Below, piece after piece: positions 26,816 to 34,110 of a DNA stretch of 35,227 nt (position 1 is the first letter of the stretch; every line of letters starts with the position of its first letter). A program made the position numbers and the translations under genes. The stretch is from the NCBI GenBank assembly GCA_003561145.1, contig PWXL01000228.1, forward strand, positions 1 through 35,227, written 5' to 3'. Origin of the DNA: Candidatus Atribacteria bacterium (GTDB taxonomy: Bacteria > Atribacterota > Atribacteria > Atribacterales > Atribacteraceae). Under the pieces are notes generated by a model. That model ran no database searches. It was given only the letters and a program-made list of their open reading frames with translations, and was not told where the DNA came from.

Positions 26816-27970
26816 GTGAGTGAAATAGCGGTATGGAAGAACAAGAATGGCCGGGTACTGAGTGAAGAAACAATAAGTGATTTGGTTGGTAAGTATGATA
26901 CACCCCTGTTTGTCATTGTGCGTGATTCAATCATAAGAAATTTTCGCGCTTTTAAGAAATACTTTCCTGGAGTGGAGCCGTTTTATGCGGTAAAAGCTAA
27001 CCCCCACCCTTCCATTGTGCAGGTGCTGCACGAAGAAGGTTCTTCTTTTGATGTCGCCTCAAAAAATGAGATCGAGCTCGCTCTGCGTTGCGGCGTATCA
27101 CCCGGAAACCTCATATTCGCCAATACTATAAAACGGAAAAAAGGAATACGCTTTGCCAAGGAGATGGGCGTTTCTCTTTTTACTTTCGACAACGATAACG
27201 AAATTGGTAAAATGGCTTCCATTTTTCCCGGTGCTGAAGTGCTTTTGCGTCTCAAGACGGCTTCTGAAGGGAGCCGTATCAATCTCTCTTACAAGTTCGG
27301 GGCGGAGGAACAAGAAGCCATGGAATTGCTGAGAAAAGCCCGTGGAGCTGGTTTACGGCCTGTTGGCTTCAGTTTTCATGTAGGTTCGCCATGCCACAAT
27401 CCACATAACTATACCGTAACGCTCCAGGTTGTTGAAAATCTTGTATCTGAGGCCGCAGCTGAGGGATTTGAGCTCAAGGTGGTGGATATTGGCGGGGGAT
27501 TTCCCCTCCACCTCACCCGCGATGAAAATCCAGTGGAAAGCGTAGAAAGTATGGCCGAAGCAGTATTTCCCCACCTTTCTGAATGTATGAGAAGGGGAAT
27601 CCGGGTAATCGCCGAACCGGGGCGTTGTCTGGTTGGAAGCGCATGTGTGCTCATAACCAAGGTTATCGGAAAAGCTCGACGGTCAGGAAGGTACTGGTAC
27701 TACTTGGATGACGGTATATATGGAACCTTTTCAGCGGTTCCATTTGATAAAGCCACCTTTGATTTTCATACCTTCCACCGTGATGTTCCTCTGGAACCAT
27801 GCGTATTAGCAGGACCCACTTGCGATTCATTGGATGTGATCGCAGAAGATGTATTGATCCCCCCCCTGGAACTTGATGACAAAATTATAGTGGAAGACAT
27901 CGGGGCTTATTCCTGGGCTTCGGCAACTGCTTTCAATGGTTTCGAAAAACCAACGGTAGTATTGGTATGA
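26816..27970 (+). CDS. Fold type III PLP-dependent (ornithine/lysine-type) decarboxylase
   Basis: 'PFYAVKANPHPSIVQVLHEEGSSFDVASKNEIELAL', 'FHVGSPCHNP', 'VVDIGGGFP', 'AEPGRCLVG', 'GPTCDSLDVI'. Confidence 0.93.
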   Translation: MSEIAVWKNKNGRVLSEETISDLVGKYDTPLFVIVRDSIIRNFRAFKKYFPGVEPFYAVKANPHPSIVQVLHEEGSSFDVASKNEIELALRCGVSPGNLIFANTIKRKKGIRFAKEMGVSLFTFDNDNEIGKMASIFPGAEVLLRLKTASEGSRINLSYKFGAEEQEAMELLRKARGAGLRPVGFSFHVGSPCHNPHNYTVTLQVVENLVSEAAAEGFELKVVDIGGGFPLHLTRDENPVESVESMAEAVFPHLSECMRRGIRVIAEPGRCLVGSACVLITKVIGKARRSGRYWYYLDDGIYGTFSAVPFDKATFDFHTFHRDVPLEPCVLAGPTCDSLDVIAEDVLIPPLELDDKIIVEDIGAYSWASATAFNGFEKPTVVLV

Positions 27971-28006
27971 GAATATCAGCTTTCCCCAAGGGCAAGCATG
28001 TGGTAT

Positions 28007-28957
28007 TTATGCGAAACGCAGGTTGAACTCGGGACAGCCTGGTAGGCAATACCCGCATGTGAGGCATGTATGCTGATCAACCTCGGGTTTTTTCTCACCC
28101 ATCCTGATTGCCCCTGAAGGGCAGGTTTCTACACAACGGTGGCAGCGCCTGCAATATCCGAGAACCACAACTTTTTTCTTTTTCCGGTCCAGGCATTGTG
28201 TGAGCATTTCTTGAGAAACAGGCAGCTCATTGAATATACTGACATGAACGTCCAGTTCTATTTCCCGTACTATTCCTACGGCGACCGAGTCCATTTCCCG
28301 CAAATTGCGGACAAATTCGATGGCATCAAGGAAGCGATCCAGGTAATGACCCCCGCCGAGTGCTTTCATGGCATATAAACCTTTGCCGGTTTGATGCACA
28401 GCTTGCACCGCTTTCAACATATCAGAGAGGGTTCCGCGTAAAATTCCCAAACCATCAAGATTGACAATAGGGAAAACGATATCAATAGCATCGTGGACTG
28501 CGGCTTCTTGTACCACATCCACTGCATGGGTGGATATTCCTATTGTTCGAATCAACCCTTTATCCCTGTAATCGAGCAGGCATTGTAATGCTCCTTCCCG
28601 TTCCTGGAAAACCTCCCGCTTTGCACGTGCAGCATGTAGATGAAAGATATCAATTGTTTCTCTGCCCAGAGCCTCCAGGGCGTCAAAAAGACTTTTTTCC
28701 ATGGCCGGGTATGTTTCTGCGGTAGACTTGGTAGCGATCACCACATCTTTTTCTTTTTCGAAGGCATTTTTCAAATACGGATACGTACCATACAGTTCCG
28801 CTGTATCGTAAAAGTTAATGCCGTTTTCAAGGGCTTTGTGCAGAATGCGAACACCTTCGTTGAGGGGGATACCGGCCTGCAGGGGACCCATTGGAAGTGT
28901 ACCGAAACAGAGCTGAGAAATGCGGATATCAAGTTTCCCCATTCGGTTCATTCTCAC
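28007..28957 (-). CDS. Aldo/keto reductase with C-terminal 4Fe-4S ferredoxin domain
   Basis: AKR motifs ('NFYDTAELYGTYPYLKNAF', 'ETIDIFHLHAA') plus CRRCHRCVETCP and CLTCGYCLPGCP. GTG 28957 with AAGGAAGG RBS chosen because a near-consensus promoter lies inside the longer track ORF. Confidence 0.9.
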   Translation of the reverse strand: MRMNRMGKLDIRISQLCFGTLPMGPLQAGIPLNEGVRILHKALENGINFYDTAELYGTYPYLKNAFEKEKDVVIATKSTAETYPAMEKSLFDALEALGRETIDIFHLHAARAKREVFQEREGALQCLLDYRDKGLIRTIGISTHAVDVVQEAAVHDAIDIVFPIVNLDGLGILRGTLSDMLKAVQAVHQTGKGLYAMKALGGGHYLDRFLDAIEFVRNLREMDSVAVGIVREIELDVHVSIFNELPVSQEMLTQCLDRKKKKVVVLGYCRRCHRCVETCPSGAIRMGEKKPEVDQHTCLTCGYCLPGCPEFNLRFA

Positions 28958-29050
28958 TGCGGCAACCTTCCTTTTTGTGTTGTAGGTGTTACTTTGAATT
29001 TCCAGAATCACGAGTGTGAAAAATATACCGGCCGGACATGGTGACTCTTT

Positions 29051-29080
29051 ATTATAATGAATGTACTTTTTGATTGTCAA
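29051..29080 (-). promoter_or_regulatory. Near-consensus sigma-70 promoter for the aldo/keto reductase
   Basis: Minus strand TTGACA (29080-29075), 18-bp spacer, TATAAT (29056-29051). Confidence 0.75.
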
Positions 29081-29126
29081 AAAAAGAAAAATATCACAAC
29101 TCTTTCTCCTTGGTTGGTTCTTCTTT

Positions 29127-29195
29127 TGTACATTTTGTGATGAGTTGGTTTATTGGTATAATGAATGTGTGCAAGTACCAATCACGAAATGTACA
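29127..29195. repeat. 15-bp inverted repeat flanking a TATAAT promoter (candidate operator pair)
   Basis: TGTACATTTTGTGAT (29127-29141) versus ATCACGAAATGTACA (29181-29195), 14/15 complementary; TATAAT at 29157-29162 between them. Confidence 0.8.
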
Positions 29196-29210
29196 GGGGA
29201 GTTACGTATT

Positions 29211-29438
29211 GTGGTACAGGCGTACATATTGATCCGTACAGAGAGCGGCAAAGCTCTCCACGTTAAAAAAGAACTTGCGTTTATCCCGGGAATGAAGCAA
29301 GTAGACCGGGTAATGGGACCTTTTGATATCATTTCCCTGGTGGAAGCCGAAAATACCAAGCAAATAGGAGATAACATACTGAGGGATATCCAATCAGTTG
29401 ATGGAATCCGTAGGACTCTCACCTGCCCCGTTATTTAA
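29211..29438 (+). CDS. Stand-alone Lrp/AsnC ligand-binding (RAM) domain protein
   Basis: 'VVQAYILIRTESGKALHVKKELAFIPGMKQVDRVMGPFDIISLVEAENTKQIGDNILRDIQSVDGIRRTLTCPVI', no HTH; GTG 29211 with GGGGAG RBS. Confidence 0.85.
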   Translation: MVQAYILIRTESGKALHVKKELAFIPGMKQVDRVMGPFDIISLVEAENTKQIGDNILRDIQSVDGIRRTLTCPVI

Positions 29439-29462
29439 GAGCTGGAACCGCCTGGAGTGAAC

Positions 29463-30104
29463 ATGGAGCCGGAAGAGAAAATTACCAGCAAAGAACAACA
29501 GATTCTGTTCTTCATAGAAGAATACTTTCGCAAACGGGGATATCCTCCAACTGTGAGGGAGATCGGCAGGGCCGTTGGATTACAATCATCATGCAGTGTG
29601 CATTATTACCTGAAAAAGTTGGAAAAGAATGGTTTTCTGCGGAGAGACCCCTCGAAACCCCGTGCCATAGAAGTTCTTCCTCATCTTTTAGGAATAAACC
29701 CGGACAGGGACTCCGTAAACATCCCGTTACTGAATTCCCTGTATCTGGAGGAGGACAAGGTCTGCCTCGATGATATCCAAATGTTCGTTCCCTTTCCCAG
29801 GCATCTTTTAGGGAAAGGTTGTTTTTTCGCTCTGTGCTGGCCAGGCCCGGCATACATGCGACCATTTGTGGCAGAAGGGGATTGGATTGTAGCCCGGACT
29901 AACGAGGAAGATACAGTATTGAATGACGGAGAACTGGTTATAGCGATTGGAGGAGAAGGTGTTCTGATTGGTGAACTCACTCAAGGGGGAGAAGCGATTG
30001 AGCTTTGTCCCTTGGAGAAAGAGGCCCGGAAAATTCGTAAACGACGGTTCCGGATAGCGGGAAAAGTGGAAGGTGTCTGGTCAGGCTTAAAAAATCGGAG
30101 GTGA
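29463..30104 (+). CDS. LexA-like regulator with degenerate S24 autoprotease domain
   Basis: LexA winged HTH 'ITSKEQQILFFIEEYFRKRGYPPTVREIGRAVGLQSSCSVHYYLKKLEKNGFLRRDPSKPRAIEV' and a LexA-like C-terminal domain without recognisable catalytic residues. The track start is 29457. Confidence 0.85.
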   Translation: MEPEEKITSKEQQILFFIEEYFRKRGYPPTVREIGRAVGLQSSCSVHYYLKKLEKNGFLRRDPSKPRAIEVLPHLLGINPDRDSVNIPLLNSLYLEEDKVCLDDIQMFVPFPRHLLGKGCFFALCWPGPAYMRPFVAEGDWIVARTNEEDTVLNDGELVIAIGGEGVLIGELTQGGEAIELCPLEKEARKIRKRRFRIAGKVEGVWSGLKNRR

Positions 30105-30108
30105 AAAA

Positions 30109-30525
30109 GTGGTTGTTACAAGGGAAATAAAAGTTTCTACCAAGGGTCACACAGACATCGTCAATATCACTTCGCAGCTCAAAGAGGCGGTGGGCTCTTC
30201 ACGCCTTACCTCAGGCATAGTGTGTTTATTTGTCCCTGGGACCACGGCAACACTCACGACAATGGAATATGAGCCGGGCTTGATCAAGGATGTACGCTTG
30301 TACTGGGAGAAAGTAGCCGGTTCACGTGATGAATACGAACACAATGTACGTTGGGGTGACGGTAACGGGTATGCCCATGTGCGTTCAGCTTTCAGCGGAC
30401 CCTCACTGGTTATTCCTATTATTGAAGGGAAGCCTGTTTTAGGAACTTGGCAGGAAGTCGTCTTCATTGACTTTGATAACCGGGCAAGGTCCCGCACCAT
30501 ATTCGTTCAAATTGTGGGGGAATAG
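30109..30525 (+). CDS. YjbQ family (UPF0047) protein
   Basis: 'GIVCLFVPGTTATLTTMEYEPGLIKD...GNGYAHVRSAFSGPSLVIPIIEGKPVLGTWQEVVFIDFDNRARSR'; GTG start 5 bp after the upstream stop. Confidence 0.9.
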   Translation: MVVTREIKVSTKGHTDIVNITSQLKEAVGSSRLTSGIVCLFVPGTTATLTTMEYEPGLIKDVRLYWEKVAGSRDEYEHNVRWGDGNGYAHVRSAFSGPSLVIPIIEGKPVLGTWQEVVFIDFDNRARSRTIFVQIVGE

Positions 30526-30529
30526 TATT

Positions 30530-31675
30530 ATGGACGCGTCTTTCGTTTTCCGCTTACCCAAGGAGATATTTTATGGTTCCGGTGAGTTGAGGGAAACAGG
30601 AAAGATCGTTAAAAAATTGGGGAAAAGAGCGCTTGTAGTCTGTGGGAAAAGTGCAGCCCGCAGCACAGGTTTTCTCTCACTGATGGAAGATTCCCTTGGA
30701 AGTGCCCGCATACCTATGAAAATATTTGAAGGAGTGGAACCTGAGCCCTCCCTGGAAACAGTAGACCGTGGAATCAGTGAGGGGATGCAGTGGGGTTGTG
30801 ATATGGTTATTTCCCTCGGCGGTGGGAGTGTGCTGGACTGTGGGAAAGCGATAGCAGGCGTACTTGGAAACGGCGAAAGTGTGATCCCCTTTTTCAAGGG
30901 AGAACCCTTACTGAAACCAGGCTGCCCTTGGATTGCTGTTCCCACTACTGCCGGTACAGGGTCGGAAATGACCAATAATGCGGTTCTTACAGACCGCGCG
31001 AGAAAATTAAAGCAAAGCCTGCGCAGTCCTTACCTGATGGCTAGAGTTGTGGTTACTGATCCTCTCCTCACCCATTCAATGAACCCCTACCTCACGGCAA
31101 CATCAGGTGTTGATGCGATAGTACAAGCCATAGAGGCCTATACAAGCCCCCGCAGTAATCCAGTGAGTGATGTATTGGGATTGGAAGCTGTTGCCCTCCT
31201 GTGGTCTCATTTACCTGAGGCGGTCCGTAGGGGAGATGACCATGTTGCTCGTGAAAAGGTGGCACGGGGAAGTATGTTGAGTGCGATGTCTTTTGCAAAT
31301 TCTTCTTCAGGTCCGGCACATGGGTTGTCCCATATCGTTGGTCCTGAGTTTGGAGTGGTTCATGGAGAAGCCTGTGGGGTTTTCCTTCCTCATGTTATTC
31401 GGTTTAATGCAGAGATCTTGAGAGAGCGATATGCACGCTTAGCGGATACCTTGGGAATACCCTCTCATACTTCAGATCGTGCTGTAGGTGTGGCGGATGC
31501 CCTTGAACAGCTGATGAAGGAGATAGGCTTACGAACCCGCCTGAGCGATTGGGGTATTACGGAGCGGATGCTCGATGGTGTGGTACGAGAAGAAGCGGTG
31601 AGCCGCAATATTCGTGAGAACCCTCGTCCTATAGATAAAAAAGGAATTGAAGAGTTATTACGCCGGACATTGTAA
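30530..31675 (+). CDS. Iron-containing alcohol dehydrogenase
   Basis: 'FRLPKEIFYGSGEL', 'VISLGGGSVLDCGKAIA', 'AVPTTAGTGSEMTNNAVLTD', 'GPAHGLSHIVGPEFGVVHGEACGVFLPHVIRFN'; ATG 30530 preferred. Confidence 0.95.
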   Translation: MDASFVFRLPKEIFYGSGELRETGKIVKKLGKRALVVCGKSAARSTGFLSLMEDSLGSARIPMKIFEGVEPEPSLETVDRGISEGMQWGCDMVISLGGGSVLDCGKAIAGVLGNGESVIPFFKGEPLLKPGCPWIAVPTTAGTGSEMTNNAVLTDRARKLKQSLRSPYLMARVVVTDPLLTHSMNPYLTATSGVDAIVQAIEAYTSPRSNPVSDVLGLEAVALLWSHLPEAVRRGDDHVAREKVARGSMLSAMSFANSSSGPAHGLSHIVGPEFGVVHGEACGVFLPHVIRFNAEILRERYARLADTLGIPSHTSDRAVGVADALEQLMKEIGLRTRLSDWGITERMLDGVVREEAVSRNIRENPRPIDKKGIEELLRRTL

Positions 31676-31707
31676 CGCATGAGGGCACTATTGGGGAGGA
31701 ATGTGAT

Positions 31708-32043
31708 ATGGAACTGGTGAGAGAGGAAGATTTGTCTTTCCGCCATGGGGATTGGGGTATTAAATATCTTTTCCGTGGTCCACGGCTTGATTGGGGAGTA
31801 GTGCTTCTGAGGCCGGGGGAAAGAATGGGTGCACATTATCACCGGGAAGTCGAAGAAACCTTTTTCATACTTGAGGGGACGGGTGAGCTTATAGTAGACG
31901 GGCAAGCCATACCCGTAGATGAAGGAACCGCATGCCGGCTGGAACCGGGGGAACGACACGATCTGGCCGCGTCTTCTCACCATGCATTACGCGGGATATT
32001 CATCAAAACACCCTATCTTCCTGACGATAAGCAAAACTGTTAA
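31708..32043 (+). CDS. Cupin domain protein
   Basis: 'GERMGAHYHREVEETFFILEGTGELIVDGQAIPVDEGTACRLEPGERHDLAASSHHALRGIFIKTP'; GGGGAGGAA RBS. Confidence 0.93.
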   Translation: MELVREEDLSFRHGDWGIKYLFRGPRLDWGVVLLRPGERMGAHYHREVEETFFILEGTGELIVDGQAIPVDEGTACRLEPGERHDLAASSHHALRGIFIKTPYLPDDKQNC

Positions 32044-32082
32044 AAAAGAGAGACATGTTGCCGATTATTAAAAAAAAGAGCA

Positions 32083-32111
32083 TTGGTATCCTGGCGAAAA
32101 TAGTGTAATAT
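32083..32111 (+). promoter_or_regulatory. Sigma-70-type promoter upstream of the DUF2148-like gene
   Basis: TTGGTA, 17-bp spacer, TAATAT. Confidence 0.5.
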
Positions 32112-32277
32112 GGGACAGGAGAAACGCAGTGTAAAAGGGAGAATATGGTACGTCCGTCTGTATTTTTACTGATATACCCTCTTACACGTTACCGTTACCC
32201 GTTCTACTCCACACAGGCGTACGGGGGTGGAAGGGTAGATGCATTGGAGTACCTATTTTCCCAAGGGAGGGAACAGG

Positions 32278-32802
32278 ATGATAGAAGCCATACTCGATGT
32301 TGCCCGTTTCATGGCTATTTCTGCCCGAACGGCACCAAAATCAAAAGGAGAAGACTTTCTTTCCATTGAAATTCTTGAAGGTGAGCAGGTAATATTGGTT
32401 GGGGAAGCCATGGTACAGTGGGGGGAAGAGAATGGTATCGCAGGTTTTGTGCGTGACGGAAGAAATGTTCTTGCTTCAAGTGCAGTGGTTTTAGTTGGTC
32501 TCAAGGATGCAAAACCTTTGGGACTTGATTGTGGAGCATGCGGGTATGACCGGTGTACAGACCTTTTGCCGGCGGAAAAGAGTCAATTCAGAGGACCGCA
32601 GTGTGCTTTCCGCCTCGTGGATTTGGGAATTGCCCTTGGGTCAGCTGTAAAGACCGCTTCACTTTTAAACGTTGATAATCGAATTATGTACCGTATTGGA
32701 ATGATGGCGAGAAAGAAGGGCATAAGCAATGACGATGTGGTCCTGGGTATTCCGCTTTCCGCACTGGGAAAAAATGTGTATTTTGATCGGAAGGAGCAGT
32801 GA
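32278..32802 (+). CDS. DUF2148-like (ferredoxin-domain) protein
   Basis: 'AARTAPKSKGEDFLSIEIL'-type N-terminus (AISARTAPKSKGED), 'LGLDCGACGYDRC'-type Cys motif, 'FRGPQCAFRLVDLGIALGSAVKTASLLNVDNRIMYRIG'; ATG 32278 with GGGAGG RBS. Confidence 0.85.
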   Translation: MIEAILDVARFMAISARTAPKSKGEDFLSIEILEGEQVILVGEAMVQWGEENGIAGFVRDGRNVLASSAVVLVGLKDAKPLGLDCGACGYDRCTDLLPAEKSQFRGPQCAFRLVDLGIALGSAVKTASLLNVDNRIMYRIGMMARKKGISNDDVVLGIPLSALGKNVYFDRKEQ

Positions 32803-32811
32803 GGTGAGGCC

Positions 32812-33828
32812 ATGGAGGGCTTGAGAGTTCAAGATATCATCGGGTTGATTCTGGCCATTCTTATCGTGGCCATTCTGATCAGTATCATCCTTATTCTTCG
32901 AGAAAGTTCCCGGGAGAAAAGAATGTGGCAGCAGGATGATTATGATGAATACGAGGAAACAAAAAAACCTCGCTCCAGGATGAACCTGGAGCGAAAACAA
33001 GGAGTAAAATTCTCCCGTCCCTCCGCTTCCGTACCATCGCAAAAAAAGGAAGAAACCCCTACCTCCGAGCTTGAGACAAAGCGTAAATGGGGGCGAATTC
33101 CACGGGAACGCGATTTTCCTCGTGAGCAGGAGCAAGCACGGGAGGGAGAAAAAACAGTACAGGAACGCAGACCGTTGTGGAAGCGTACGACGGGGGATGA
33201 GGAAGTGGTGATTGAGAAAGTCACTCCACGACCATCACATCCCACTCAACCGCCCGAAAAAGAAGAAGCGGTCTCTCCACCTCCTCCTCAATGGGAAAAA
33301 GAGGAAGAGAAAGAGGTACCATCCCGTGTTCCTCTGGAGGAAGAAAGACCTCACCGCGAGCCCCGACAGGCTGTCTTGGAAAGAGCCTTGAAGAAATTGC
33401 AGGAAACGGGTATTGAGATTCGGGCATTGAAGGTCGGCCTGGGAGAGGAGAATATTGATTTTTCTCCCTTGTTGTGGGAAGCAAGGGAAGAAGTAAAAGC
33501 AGGAAAAAACATCGGTGACATAGTGATCCATACGGTTTTTAAAAATATTCCTGGACGGTCCGGCGAAGATGTTGTGGAATTGTACCGCTCCGGAGATGTG
33601 TCGGTAGTGGATAGGTTGGAAGCCAAGGTGCGCACAGCTGAGGGAAGAGATTACCTGGTAGCCTCTTTGTATCTTTCACATTTTCGCATTCCTGAGCTGA
33701 GTCGTTTGACCAGGAACGGTACCCTTACCGAAGAAGAACTGGAAGTTCTTGCTGCTTTGAAATTTGTTGACCGGAGTACAAAAAAGGATTTTGCCCGGGC
33801 CGTGTATTCACGGATCATGAATGAATGA
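32812..33828 (+). CDS. Membrane-anchored protein: TM helix, Pro/Glu/Lys-rich linker, C-terminal globular domain of unknown function
   Basis: TM 'IIGLILAILIVAILISIILIL', long charged low-complexity linker, structured C-terminal part (about residues 190-338). Confidence 0.75.
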   Translation: MEGLRVQDIIGLILAILIVAILISIILILRESSREKRMWQQDDYDEYEETKKPRSRMNLERKQGVKFSRPSASVPSQKKEETPTSELETKRKWGRIPRERDFPREQEQAREGEKTVQERRPLWKRTTGDEEVVIEKVTPRPSHPTQPPEKEEAVSPPPPQWEKEEEKEVPSRVPLEEERPHREPRQAVLERALKKLQETGIEIRALKVGLGEENIDFSPLLWEAREEVKAGKNIGDIVIHTVFKNIPGRSGEDVVELYRSGDVSVVDRLEAKVRTAEGRDYLVASLYLSHFRIPELSRLTRNGTLTEEELEVLAALKFVDRSTKKDFARAVYSRIMNE

Positions 33829-33865
33829 ACACAATGTACCGGAAGCCAGGAGGCGGTATCCACCT

Positions 33866-34075
33866 ATGAAACCTCCTCAGAAGGGGTTACCCACCTGGAA
33901 TCGGAATTTTGATTGTGTCAATAGAAAAGAGCATCGTAATACCTGGCTATATATGATTGTGATTTTAGTGGCCGTGGTGGCTCTTTTTATTCTCGGGAAT
34001 GTATATTCCCCGGTATTCTACGATGATTACCAGGTATTTGAACGAGTGAACACCGCCCTACGTCTTATTCAATAA
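33866..34075 (+). CDS. Small single-pass membrane protein
   Basis: 'MKPPQKGLPTWNRNFDCVNRKEHRNTWLYMIVILVAVVALFILGNVYSPVFYDDYQVFERVNTALRLIQ'; CAGGAGGCGG upstream of ATG 33866; the alternative track start at 33821 overlaps the upstream gene. Confidence 0.6.
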   Translation: MKPPQKGLPTWNRNFDCVNRKEHRNTWLYMIVILVAVVALFILGNVYSPVFYDDYQVFERVNTALRLIQ

Positions 34076-34110
34076 TACTCGTGTTCAAAGGGAGAGGAGG
34101 TTGACGGTTT

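Noticed and set aside
28958-29080. N-terminal extension of the aldo/keto reductase ORF
   Set aside because: A TTGACA-18-TATAAT promoter sits inside this stretch on the same strand, so translation should begin downstream (GTG 28957).
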